NCBI GenBank assembly: GCA_902522955.1
Contig: CABYXR010000006.1
Coordinates: 1-37,555, forward strand
Reading direction: 5' to 3'
Length of the DNA stretch: 37,555 nt
Source: an uncultured Pelagibacteraceae bacterium
Lineage (GTDB): Bacteria > Pseudomonadota > Alphaproteobacteria > Pelagibacterales > Pelagibacteraceae
Shown: positions 15,021-23,089 of the stretch, piece after piece
How the letters are laid out: each line of letters starts with the position of its first letter
Numbering within the stretch: the first letter of the stretch is position 1
The notes under the pieces: generated by a model
The model's input: the letters and a program-made list of their open reading frames with translations, nothing else
What the model was told of the DNA's origin: nothing
The model's database searches: none
Program-made: the position numbers and the translations under genes

Positions 15021-17486
15021 ATGGAAAATTTCTCTCAAAAGATCATAGCGCTACTTGGACCAACAAATACTGGCAAAACGCACGTTGCTATAGAGAAAAT
15101 GTTAGAGTTTGACTCAGGTATATTTGGTTTACCCCTAAGGTTACTAGCTCGTGAAGTTTATGATAAATGTGCTAGAAAAATTGGTTTAGATAAGGTTGCT
15201 TTAATAACAGGCGAAGAAAAAATTATTCCTAGTTCAGCTAATTTTTTTATTTGCACTGTAGAGTCTATGCCAAAAAATAAAAAAGTAGATTTTGTAGCGG
15301 TAGATGAAATTCAAATGTGCGGAGATCGTGAAAGAGGACATATTTTTACTGAAAGACTTTTACATGCAAGGGGTCAGAAACTTACAATGTTCCTTGGTTC
15401 CCAAGTTATGGAAGAGATAATTAACAACCTTATTGAAAATGTTGATTTCCAAAAAAAAGAAAGATTCTCGAAATTAAGTTATGCTGGTTACAAAAAAATT
15501 TCAAGATTAGACAGAAAAGTCGCTATCATTGCGTTTTCAATTGAAGAAGTTTACGCGATAGCAGAATTAGTCCGTAGACAAAAAGGCGGAGCTGCTGTCA
15601 TAATGGGTTCTTTAAGTCCTAAAACAAGAAATTCTCAGGTAGGTCTTTATCAATCTGGAGATGTTGATTATTTGATTGCAACAGATGCGATTGGTATGGG
15701 TTTAAATATGGACATAAACGAAATTTATTTTTCTAATTTAAAAAAATTTGATGGAAAAAAAACAAGAAGATTAAATTTAATAGAATTATCTCAGATCTCT
15801 GGACGTGCAGGTAGATTTAAAAATGATGGTTTATTTGGAACAACTGGGGATTGTGAAAACCTAAATTCAGATGAAATCGAAAACATTCAAAAACATCAAT
15901 TACCAGAGACCAAAATGATTTATTGGAGAAATTCTGAGTTAAATTTTGATAAACCAGAAAAATTAATTGCATCTCTTGAACTAAAACCTAATAAAAAAAA
16001 TCTTTTAAGAACTAATGACTCTCTCGATGAAAGTGTATTGAGACATTTTTTAAAAAAAGGTGCTAACAACATTCTTTATCATAAGAATCTTGAATTATTA
16101 TGGGAGTGTTGTCAAATACCAGATTTTGAAAAAAAAGCATATGGACAGCACATAAATGTTATTGATAAGGTTTTTCAATTTTTATCAACTAGAAAAAATA
16201 GGATTCCAAGTAAATTTATGAAAGAACAGTTGAAGGGCTTAGAGAAAGATCATGGAAATGTAGATCTGTTATCTCACAGACTTTCAAATGTAAGAACATG
16301 GTCTTACGTAGCAAATAAAAAAAATTGGGTTGAAAATTCTGATTATTGGGTTCAGTTAACAAAAGATATCGAAGATAAATTGTCAGATAAATTGCACGAA
16401 GAACTAACGAAAAGTTTCATTGATAAAAAAATAAGTATTTTATCCAGAAGTTTAAAACAAGATTTAGTTTTAAATACTGAAATCAATCAAGAAGATAAAC
16501 TACATATAGATGGACAATTAATTGGTGAATTAAAAGGTCTTAAATTTATTATAGAGCTTACATCAAATACTTTGGATACTGACATTAAATCTATAAAAAA
16601 AGCTGCTAGAAGAGGGATAAAAGAGGAATTAGATAAAAGAATAAATGAAATTATAGAAAATAAAGAGATTAGCATCGATCTTCATAGAAAAATAATTTGG
16701 AAAGGGAATCCAATTGGTAGACTAAAAAGAGGTCATAACTATTTAAGCCCTGAAATAGAAATAATTGCGGATGAAGCCCTTGAAGAAGAAACAAAATTGA
16801 AATTTGAAAAATTTCTCAAACAATGGTTTGAAAATTATATAAACAATATTTTAGGAGATTTAATCAATCTGACTAAAAAAAAGGTAGCTAATCAATATTT
16901 GAGAGCTTTAGTTTTTCAATTATTTGAAAAAAATGGAGTTATTAAAAGAAGTGAAATTGAAAATATAGTCAAACTTATTCCAGCAGAGGAAAGAAAAAAA
17001 TTATGGGGAATGGGAATTAAAATTGGAAGGTATCATGTTTATTTGCCAAAAATGTTAAAACCAAAAGCAGTAGAGTTTAGAGTATCTTTATGGAAAATTT
17101 ACAATAATTTGAGTAAAAAAGAGGAAATACCAAAATCAGGCTTAAATTTTATTCAAAATGAAAAATACGAGAAAAACTTTCTTTTATTATGTGGTTTTGA
17201 AAAATTTCGAGAATTCTTTGTGCGAATAGACATTTTAGAGAAGCTGTTCATTAAAATTCTTAATAGTACTAAAGACCGTAAGTTTAAGATAAACGCTGAA
17301 ATGATGAATTTGCTTGGTTGCACAAAAGAAAATTTTTATAAATTAATGACTTATATGAATTATAAAAAAGATAAAAACGAGGATACATATATTTTTAGAG
17401 GAGAAAAAAAATCAATAAATAAGCTTATTAAATTTGACAAAAAAGAAAATCCATTTAAAAAGCTTCTATCTTTAAACATTAAATAA
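15021..17486 (+). CDS. Suv3-like superfamily 2 RNA helicase
   Basis: ATP-dependent helicase, 821 aa, of the type related to mitochondrial Suv3 and usual in alphaproteobacteria. Walker A GPTNTGKT (13-20), DExx box DEIQ (95-98), motif III region FLGSQ, and motif VI in QISGRAGRF (about 258-266). The long C-terminal part (about 330-821) is Lys/Glu-rich without a motif I recognise apart from a GRLKRGHNYLSPEI segment. In mitochondria Suv3 works in RNA turnover; a similar RNA-degradation role is an inference here. It heads a tight cluster: the next gene starts on the base after its stop. Confidence 0.87.
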   Translation: MENFSQKIIALLGPTNTGKTHVAIEKMLEFDSGIFGLPLRLLAREVYDKCARKIGLDKVALITGEEKIIPSSANFFICTVESMPKNKKVDFVAVDEIQMCGDRERGHIFTERLLHARGQKLTMFLGSQVMEEIINNLIENVDFQKKERFSKLSYAGYKKISRLDRKVAIIAFSIEEVYAIAELVRRQKGGAAVIMGSLSPKTRNSQVGLYQSGDVDYLIATDAIGMGLNMDINEIYFSNLKKFDGKKTRRLNLIELSQISGRAGRFKNDGLFGTTGDCENLNSDEIENIQKHQLPETKMIYWRNSELNFDKPEKLIASLELKPNKKNLLRTNDSLDESVLRHFLKKGANNILYHKNLELLWECCQIPDFEKKAYGQHINVIDKVFQFLSTRKNRIPSKFMKEQLKGLEKDHGNVDLLSHRLSNVRTWSYVANKKNWVENSDYWVQLTKDIEDKLSDKLHEELTKSFIDKKISILSRSLKQDLVLNTEINQEDKLHIDGQLIGELKGLKFIIELTSNTLDTDIKSIKKAARRGIKEELDKRINEIIENKEISIDLHRKIIWKGNPIGRLKRGHNYLSPEIEIIADEALEEETKLKFEKFLKQWFENYINNILGDLINLTKKKVANQYLRALVFQLFEKNGVIKRSEIENIVKLIPAEERKKLWGMGIKIGRYHVYLPKMLKPKAVEFRVSLWKIYNNLSKKEEIPKSGLNFIQNEKYEKNFLLLCGFEKFREFFVRIDILEKLFIKILNSTKDRKFKINAEMMNLLGCTKENFYKLMTYMNYKKDKNEDTYIFRGEKKSINKLIKFDKKENPFKKLLSLNIK

Positions 17487-17876
17487 ATGAAAAATTTGGA
17501 AAAAAACGATATTGTTGGTGTAGCTGCGTTATTAGTACACGCTGCAAAAATAGACGAGATATACTCTAATGATGAAAAATCATTAATCAAAAAATTTATT
17601 AAATCTTATCTTAAAAACGATATGGAAGAAAATATTTTAAAAGAGGCTGAAGAAATTGAAAAAAACTCTAATCAACTTTTAAACTTTACTAATATTATTA
17701 AAAAAAATGATGAGGAAACGAAATCAGATATAATTAAACATTTATGGGAAATAATCATTTCTGATAAAACAATAGACCAATATGAGGCTAACTTAATGAG
17801 AAGAATTTGTGGTCTTATATATTTTTCGGATAAAATGAGTGCAGAAATAAAATTAAAGATTTTAAATAGTAGATGA
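17487..17876 (+). CDS. TerB-like helical protein
   Basis: 129 aa, all-helical, with the TerB-family pattern: [20 protein letters not shown] in the first helix pair and [20 protein letters not shown] in the last, where acidic residues follow the helices. TerB proteins are often linked with membrane stress or metal-responsive complexes, but stand-alone short members have no firm role. It starts directly after the helicase stop and overlaps the ferredoxin start by four bases (ATGA), so it is co-translated with its neighbours. In many alphaproteobacteria this slot between helicase and ferredoxin holds an S4-domain RNA-binding protein instead; that is recalled knowledge, not checked. Confidence 0.72.
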   Translation: MKNLEKNDIVGVAALLVHAAKIDEIYSNDEKSLIKKFIKSYLKNDMEENILKEAEEIEKNSNQLLNFTNIIKKNDEETKSDIIKHLWEIIISDKTIDQYEANLMRRICGLIYFSDKMSAEIKLKILNSR

Positions 17877-18214
17877 CCTATATAGTAAAAGATGAATGTA
17901 TTAAATGTAAACTCACTGATTGTGTGGAGGTTTGTCCTGTAGATTGTTTTTATGAAGGAGAAAATTTTTTAGTTATAAATCCTGATGAGTGTATAGACTG
18001 CGGAGTTTGTGAACCTGAATGTCCAATTGATGCTATTAAAGCAGATACAGATGAAAGTGTGAAAGATATGGATAAATGGTTGTTGATTAATAAAAAGTTT
18101 TCTGCAATATGGCCTAATATTTCCAAAAAAAAAGAGCCTATGGAAGAACATGAAAAATTTAAGAATATAAAAGATAAGTATGAAAAATATTTTTCTGAAA
18201 AACCTGGTAAATAA
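17873..18214 (+). CDS. fdxA: 7Fe ferredoxin, FdxA type
   Basis: Cytosolic electron carrier with one [3Fe-4S] and one [4Fe-4S] cluster, 113 aa. Cysteines C9, C12, C17, C21, C25, C40, C43, C46 and C50 match Azotobacter ferredoxin I shifted by one residue. By that comparison C9, C17 and C50 hold the 3Fe cluster, C21, C40, C43 and C46 hold the 4Fe cluster, and C12 and C25 are the free ones. The C-terminal extension (after residue 60) with [16 protein letters not shown] is usual for this family. The start ATG overlaps the preceding stop. Its partner enzyme is unknown. Confidence 0.95.
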   Translation: MTYIVKDECIKCKLTDCVEVCPVDCFYEGENFLVINPDECIDCGVCEPECPIDAIKADTDESVKDMDKWLLINKKFSAIWPNISKKKEPMEEHEKFKNIKDKYEKYFSEKPGK

Positions 18215-18219
18215 ATAAT

Positions 18220-18885
18220 ATGCCAAAAAAGACAAAAATCAAAAAAAGCAAAAAAAAGAAACCAATAATTCTTAAATCTAAAAGTAAACAAGCTGCAAAG
18301 ATAAATGAAAAAAAACCTCTTTCATCAAGTTTGGAGGTAAAACTAGAAATAAAAAAAATTAAAAAACAACCTACTGAAAAACGAGCGTATAATCTCAAAG
18401 ATTTTGTAGTTTATCCAAAGCATGGGGTGGGAAAAATAACTGCCATTGAAAAAGCTAAAATTGGAGAAATAGATATACAATTTTATAAAATTTTTATTGA
18501 AAAGGAAAAACTCACTTTAACCGTTCCTATAAACCAACAATCAAAACTTCGATCAATTTCATCTATAAATCAAATAAATAAATGTATTTCTATTTTAAAA
18601 ACTAAGCCAAAAATAAAAAGAACAATGTGGAGTAGACGTGCTCAGGAGTATGATCAAAAAATCAATTCGGGCAAGATTTATGAATTGGCTGAAGTGGTAA
18701 AAGATCTAAACAAAAATACAGATATTATTGCTGATCAATCTTATTCTGAAAGACAGCTTTTTGAAAAAGCCTATGAGAGATTAAAATCTGAATTTGAAGC
18801 TGTTTTAAAAGTCAGTCCTGAAGATGTCCAAAAAAAAATGGATAAAGCTTTAGGTCGTACACAAATTTTGGAGAACGCTGAATAA
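18220..18885 (+). CDS. carD: CarD-family transcription regulator with Lys-rich N-terminal extension
   Basis: CarD binds RNA polymerase beta through its N-terminal Tudor-like domain and stabilises open promoter complexes. Here that domain starts at YNLKDFVVYPKHGVGKI (about residue 57), followed by the helical DNA-binding part (MWSRRAQEYDQKINSG to the C-terminus). The protein is 221 aa. The first 54 residues are an added, disordered-looking tail containing 21 lysines (KKSKKKKP and similar), which could add nonspecific nucleic-acid binding. There is no internal Met between residue 1 and the domain, so the extension is probably real. It is last in the helicase cluster and ends in a shared terminator. 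Confidence 0.9.
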   Translation: MPKKTKIKKSKKKKPIILKSKSKQAAKINEKKPLSSSLEVKLEIKKIKKQPTEKRAYNLKDFVVYPKHGVGKITAIEKAKIGEIDIQFYKIFIEKEKLTLTVPINQQSKLRSISSINQINKCISILKTKPKIKRTMWSRRAQEYDQKINSGKIYELAEVVKDLNKNTDIIADQSYSERQLFEKAYERLKSEFEAVLKVSPEDVQKKMDKALGRTQILENAE

Positions 18886-18886
18886 A

Positions 18887-18923
18887 AAACGCCCTTTTCA
18901 AAAAATATTTAAAAAGGGCGTTT
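18887..18923. terminator. Bidirectional intrinsic terminator between carD and the poly-basic peptide gene
   Basis: A perfect 12-bp inverted repeat: AAACGCCCTTTT (18887-18898) pairs with AAAAGGGCGTTT (18912-18923). It starts just past the carD stop. Read on the minus strand it is followed by six T, on the plus strand by only three, so it should work best for the minus-strand gene while also ending carD. Confidence 0.85.
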
Positions 18924-18935
18924 ATAAAAAGGAAA

Positions 18936-19007
18936 CTATCTTCTTCTTCTTCTTCTTCTAGCTTTCTTTTTAGCTTTTTTAGCTTTTTTTCTTCTACGTT
19001 TAGCCAT
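18936..19007 (-). CDS. 23-residue Lys/Arg micro-protein
   Basis: Starts MAKRRRKKAKKAKKKA and ends in seven arginines. Eighteen of 23 residues are Lys or Arg and the rest are Ala plus the Met. AAGGGAG sits about six bases before the ATG, and the terminator at 18887-18923 follows the stop directly, so this looks like a complete transcription unit. A TTGACA-like -35 lies at 19081-19086 (minus), but no good -10 is paired with it. The composition resembles histone-H1-like or ribosome-associated basic tails; binding to nucleic acid is the obvious inference. The seven AGA codons form a trinucleotide run. Confidence 0.65.
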   Translation of the reverse strand: MAKRRRKKAKKAKKKARRRRRRR

Positions 19008-19214
19008 CTTATTCTCCCTTGTTTTAAACAAATCTTTATGATTCGTTTCTTAAGTTAAACATTAATTAATTTACAATTCATGTCAAATGTAAAATGTTTT
19101 GTAATTTTTGAATTTAAATTAAATATTTTATCTAATTATAATTTTTTTATAAAATTAAAAAAAGTTAGTAATATCAATGTTTTTTTAAGCAAAATTTAAT
19201 TAAATTTTAAAGTT

Positions 19215-20888
19215 TTAATAAAGATTTTCTAATTGTTGTTTATAATTTTTAACAATTTCTTTTCTTTTTAACTTTAATGTTGGTGTTAACATTGCATTTT
19301 CAATAGTAAATTCTTCGTAAATTAAAACAAATTTTTTTATTTTTTCAAAAATATTTAAACTTTTATTAATATTTTCAATTACAAGTTTAATTTTTTCATC
19401 TTTAACTTCCTTTTCACAAACAATAAGTGCAACAAGATAATTTTTTTTGTCACCGTATACAAAGGATTGTTTAATATTTTCATTTAAACATAAAATATTT
19501 TCAATTTTACTTGGTGAAATGTTATCTCCGCCAAGATTTACTATAATATCTTTTTTTCTATCAGTTATTTTTAAATAATTATTTTTATCTAATTCACCTA
19601 TATCACCGGTATGTAACCAACCATCTTTTATCACTTTATCTGTTTCTTCTTTCAAATTCCAATACCCTAACATTATATTTTCACCCTTTATTAAGATCTC
19701 GCCATCGTCAGCTATTTTTACTTTATTGGTTCTGAATGCAGGCCCAACAGTTTCAACTTTTATTAAATTTGGCAAATTACAACTTACCACTGGGGAGGCC
19801 TCAGTTAATCCATATCCTTGAAGTGTAGGCAGACCAACTGCATTTAAAAACTCTCCAATATTTTGATCTAGTGCCCCTCCTCCTGAAACAAAAGCTTGAA
19901 GATTTCCACCAAATTGAGATCTTATTTTTTTTCTGACTAGTCTTTCACATAAAAAATTCATTAATTTTTCAACTAATTTTAATTTCTCTTTTTTAAGTAT
20001 TTTTTTTCCACAAATTAATGTTTGATAGATCATGAATTTTTTTATGCCCGATTGTTTCTCAAAATTCATATTTATTTTTGTGTACAGATTTTGATAAAAT
20101 CTAGGTACCGCAGTCATGATTGTTGGTTTTGCAACTTCCATATTAGAAATTAGTTTTTCTAGACTTTCAGCATAGAAAACTTTTGCTCCAACTATAATTT
20201 GGATAAACTGAACAGTATGTTCATAAGAATGTGATAAAGGTAACCATGTAAGAAATATTGGTCTTTTCTGTTTAATTAAGGGAACAAGAAGTTCTACAGC
20301 ACCTTCGCAGTTGGATAAAATTCCACCATGGCTTAAAACTACTCCTTTAGGATTTCCTGAAGTACCTGAGGTATAAATTATACATGCAGGCATTTTTCTT
20401 TTTAAGTTTCTATTGATAATTTTTTCATGGGATTTTTCGCTTAATATATCTGGCATAAGAAAGCTTTTAGTTTCTATTTTTTCAAATGAAATAATTTTTT
20501 GATCTGAACTTATAAAATCTTTAATCTTTTTGAATTGAGTATTATTTGAAATTATTATTAGAGATGGTTTGCAATCTTTTAAAATAAATTCGTAATCATT
20601 TGAAGAATAAGTTGTAAATATCGGAACTGAAATTCCTCCAGCATTCATTATGGCTATATCGGACATTAGCCAGTAAGGTCTGTTTTCAGATAATATTAAA
20701 CACCTATCTCCCTCCTTAATTAATGATTTAATTTTATATGTAAGTTTAAACACTCTTTCTTTGATATCCCCCCAAGTATAAGTAGGTTTTTCAGGTTTAA
20801 GCCATTTTAAAAATGGTTTTTTGTCTTCAACCTCATCACATTTGTTAAAATATAACTCTACAAGACTATTTAGTTTATTTATCTTCAT
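19215..20888 (-). CDS. fadD: Long-chain acyl-CoA synthetase (AMP-forming)
   Basis: Adenylate-forming enzyme that activates fatty acids to acyl-CoA, 557 aa. ATP-binding motif YTSGTSGNPKG (172-182), LQGYGLTEASP (about 356) and WLHTGDIGEL (about 422) followed by KITDRKKDIIVNLGG. The shape (FAA1-like, ending soon after LTPTLKLKRKEI) fits bacterial long-chain synthetases, but chain length is not certain. The start codon lies only four bases beyond the encoded CCA end of the tRNA-Leu gene on the same strand. Past the stop is an 18-base A/T palindrome (19191-19208) without a T run, so I do not call a terminator. Confidence 0.9.
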   Translation of the reverse strand: MKINKLNSLVELYFNKCDEVEDKKPFLKWLKPEKPTYTWGDIKERVFKLTYKIKSLIKEGDRCLILSENRPYWLMSDIAIMNAGGISVPIFTTYSSNDYEFILKDCKPSLIIISNNTQFKKIKDFISSDQKIISFEKIETKSFLMPDILSEKSHEKIINRNLKRKMPACIIYTSGTSGNPKGVVLSHGGILSNCEGAVELLVPLIKQKRPIFLTWLPLSHSYEHTVQFIQIIVGAKVFYAESLEKLISNMEVAKPTIMTAVPRFYQNLYTKINMNFEKQSGIKKFMIYQTLICGKKILKKEKLKLVEKLMNFLCERLVRKKIRSQFGGNLQAFVSGGGALDQNIGEFLNAVGLPTLQGYGLTEASPVVSCNLPNLIKVETVGPAFRTNKVKIADDGEILIKGENIMLGYWNLKEETDKVIKDGWLHTGDIGELDKNNYLKITDRKKDIIVNLGGDNISPSKIENILCLNENIKQSFVYGDKKNYLVALIVCEKEVKDEKIKLVIENINKSLNIFEKIKKFVLIYEEFTIENAMLTPTLKLKRKEIVKNYKQQLENLY

Positions 20889-20892
20889 AATT

Positions 20893-20979
20893 TGGTGGGC
20901 GAAGAGAGACTCGAACTCTCAAGGTATTGCTACCACCGGATTTTGAGTCCGGCGCGTCTACCAGTTCCACCATTCGCCC
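20893..20979 (-). tRNA. tRNA-Leu (anticodon CAA)
   Basis: Full cloverleaf on the minus strand, 87 nt including encoded CCA. Seven-base acceptor GGGCGAA/TTCGCCC, anticodon stem CCGGA/TCCGG with loop CTCAAAA giving anticodon CAA, a long variable arm (GGTA/TACC) typical of leucine tRNAs, and T arm GAGAG-TTCGAGT-CTCTC. It lies 15 bases after the BASS transporter stop and four bases before the fadD start, all on the same strand, so it may be cut from a longer precursor. Confidence 0.97.
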
Positions 20980-20994
20980 TTTTTTAAGTACAAT

Positions 20995-21840
20995 CTAATT
21001 GATTTTTCTTACTATGAGAACAAAAAATATAGATGTTGTAAACATTATCAAAGCATATGCTGCTGTAGGAACCATAAATACAATATCATCAAATAATTGA
21101 GTAGCTACTACTATTGCCAAAGTTCCATTTTGTAAGCCACACTCTAAAGAAATACATTTTCGTTGTGCAACACCTGAAGCAAAGAATTTTGCAACATAAT
21201 AGCCTACAAAAATCATTGTCATATTTAAAATGAAAGCTATTAAACCTGCTCTAGTAATAAAAGAAATAATTCTATCCCATTCCTCTATCCAAATTGAAAT
21301 AAATACGACTAAGAATAAAGTTACTGACAATCTTTGGATTATGAGAGTTTGGGAAACAATAAAATCTGTCATTAAGCTCCTAACAATCATTCCGAAAATA
21401 ACTGGGACGGTGACTACAAAAAACATTTTTGTAGCTATATTTATCATCGATATTTCCCTCGTAATTTCTATACCTAAAAAATCTGCAGAGTTAAAAACAA
21501 TTAATGGAACTATAAAAATAGATAGTAAACTTACAATCGCTGTTAAACTTATAGACAAGGCAACATCACCGTTAGCGAATTTGGTTAAAATATTAGATGT
21601 TACACCTCCTGGAGCTGCTGCAATTATCATGACCCCCATAGCTATTTCCATAGGGAGTGAAATAATTTGTATAAGAAAAAAAGCTATAATTGGAAGTAAA
21701 ATGACCTGAGAGATAAAGCCGACAAAAAAGTCTCTTGAATTTTTCAGTACTCTTCTGAAATCTGAGAAAGTTAAACCAAGACCTAAACCAAACATTATAA
21801 TTGCCAAGCAAATTGGGGCTATCGTTTTTGCTATTTCCAT
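20995..21840 (-). CDS. Bile acid:sodium symporter (BASS) family transporter
   Basis: Inner-membrane sodium-coupled carrier, 281 aa, about nine to ten hydrophobic helices. Family features: MFGLGLGLTFSDFRRVLKN near the front, the IIAAAPGGVTSNILTKFANG block, and LECGLQNGTLAIVVATQ near the end, which form the sodium sites and crossover region. Bacterial BASS proteins carry organic anions such as pantoate, pyruvate or sulfonates; the substrate is unknown here. It lies 28 bases after the regulator-like gene on the same strand and just ahead of the tRNA-Leu gene. Confidence 0.88.
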   Translation of the reverse strand: MEIAKTIAPICLAIIMFGLGLGLTFSDFRRVLKNSRDFFVGFISQVILLPIIAFFLIQIISLPMEIAMGVMIIAAAPGGVTSNILTKFANGDVALSISLTAIVSLLSIFIVPLIVFNSADFLGIEITREISMINIATKMFFVVTVPVIFGMIVRSLMTDFIVSQTLIIQRLSVTLFLVVFISIWIEEWDRIISFITRAGLIAFILNMTMIFVGYYVAKFFASGVAQRKCISLECGLQNGTLAIVVATQLFDDIVFMVPTAAYALIMFTTSIFFVLIVRKIN

Positions 21841-21868
21841 ATTGTTTTACAATAGTTTTAGAATTTAC

Positions 21869-22900
21869 TTATAATTTGAAATTCGAATTTTTCATTAAAT
21901 CGAATATGTCTGTTAAAAACTCAGCAACATAATTTTGATTTACTAAAAAATTTGAGGCAATTTTACTATTCATTTTTCCCTTAGATGTCATTGTATATTC
22001 TAAATCTTTATTCTTAACAATGCATCCTTGTTTTACTAGCCAGTTTAATTTTCTTATTACAGTGGCTCTAGGTATTGTTGAAATATCTGAAATAGAAGAT
22101 GCATTAATTCCTCTTTTCATTTTAACAGAAACTACAGAACTATAATAGTTTTTAAGACTTATCGGGTCCACAGACTTATCTTTTATTAATTCTTCTTCGT
22201 TATTTTTTGATAAATTATATTGGTGGCTTACAGCTATATTTCCCCAAACGACCCAGGTTTCTAAGTCACCAAAACAATCTCTGTGTCTTGTTAAAAAAGG
22301 AATTTGCAATTTAAAAAATCTTAACCAAATTATTGTAAAGTATTTTTTAATAAATTCTTTAATCTTTTCTTTTGGCCAACTTTCACCAAACCATTCATTT
22401 CCTGCCATCATTCTAGATTTTTTTTCTATAAAAGACGATAACAAGTCGATGGTTTCTTTGGGTTTTTGAAAATCTATACCTTTTTTATCAAAAGTAATTG
22501 ACTTTCCCTCTCTGTAAAGAACTTTCGATTTCTGAAGTTCATTTACTTTTCTACGTATAGTTTCCTTGGGAATATTGAGCTCATTTGATATCTGAATTAA
22601 GTTAATCTTATCAATAGTAACATTTGTGTTATCATAAAATCCATCCATTGAAAGATAATTAAATTTGTCTGATAGATTTTGCCAATAATTTCGAATTAGA
22701 TAAATCATTACAAGATACTTTTCTAAATCTTTAAATGTTTTATAAGCTGTATTTGTCCAGGCTTGTTGAAATTTTCCCCAAGTTTCCCAGTGACTTAAAA
22801 TGTTTTGTTCTAAACTATCTAAAACTAAAGACTTTTCAAATTTAGCCACTTTTATTTGTGGTAAAATTTTTTTAGTTTTAATATCAATAGGTTCTGACAC
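21869..22900 (-). CDS. Regulator-like protein with two winged-helix segments
   Basis: 343 aa, no signal peptide or membrane segment. Two helix-turn-helix-like segments repeat the same pattern: about 95-141 with NELNIPKETIRRKVNELQKS, and about 262-310 with ISTIPRATVIRKLNWLVKQG. In both, a Pro-x-x-T-[IV]-x-R-K recognition helix leads to a beta wing and a KKG/SKG end. The N-terminal part (22-90) and the middle (160-230, Trp-rich: NEWFGESWP, LETWVVWG) have no family I recognise. It probably is a DNA-binding regulator; target genes could be the adjacent BASS transporter or the small membrane protein upstream, which is inference from position. Confidence 0.6.
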   Translation of the reverse strand: MSEPIDIKTKKILPQIKVAKFEKSLVLDSLEQNILSHWETWGKFQQAWTNTAYKTFKDLEKYLVMIYLIRNYWQNLSDKFNYLSMDGFYDNTNVTIDKINLIQISNELNIPKETIRRKVNELQKSKVLYREGKSITFDKKGIDFQKPKETIDLLSSFIEKKSRMMAGNEWFGESWPKEKIKEFIKKYFTIIWLRFFKLQIPFLTRHRDCFGDLETWVVWGNIAVSHQYNLSKNNEEELIKDKSVDPISLKNYYSSVVSVKMKRGINASSISDISTIPRATVIRKLNWLVKQGCIVKNKDLEYTMTSKGKMNSKIASNFLVNQNYVAEFLTDIFDLMKNSNFKL

Positions 22901-22903
22901 AGG

Positions 22904-23089
22904 CTATTTTTTCCAAGTGACAGATTGATTTATCAAAATAGCCATTAATAGCCAAATTATAAAAGTATCTGCTGGAGAAAATCCATAGTTTGCTCCAAAA
23001 ATTCCTGCAACTATAACAATAGAATAAATAGCAATAGTGGATAATATTAAACTTGCCAGGTACCTAAGTATTGTGCATTTTAAATTCAT
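22904..23089 (-). CDS. Small two-span membrane protein, 61 aa
   Basis: Two hydrophobic helices (about 10-31 and 41-55) separated by a short loop with FGANYGFSPAD, ending QSVTWKK. It is three bases ahead of the regulator-like gene, so the two are likely one transcript. Its ATG uses the same CATG as the divergent yqaA start. A perfect TATAAT lies on the minus strand at 23102-23107, inside yqaA, which would give a leader of only a few bases. Function unknown; membrane sensing or modulation of the regulator is only a suggestion. Confidence 0.65.
   Translation of the reverse strand: MNLKCTILRYLASLILSTIAIYSIVIVAGIFGANYGFSPADTFIIWLLMAILINQSVTWKK

Noticed and set aside
17950-18398. Three overlapping reverse ORFs across ferredoxin and carD
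   Set aside because: Phe-rich translations arise from the Lys-rich (AAA) codons of the real genes on the other strand.
19191-19208. 18-base perfect A/T palindrome after fadD, considered as terminator
   Set aside because: No T-run follows on the fadD strand and only weak A/T pairing is possible; probably chance in AT-rich DNA.
21230-21709. 159-codon forward ORF inside the BASS transporter gene
   Set aside because: Antisense shadow; Ile/Lys/Thr-rich translation with no domain, while the minus-strand transporter motifs are clear.
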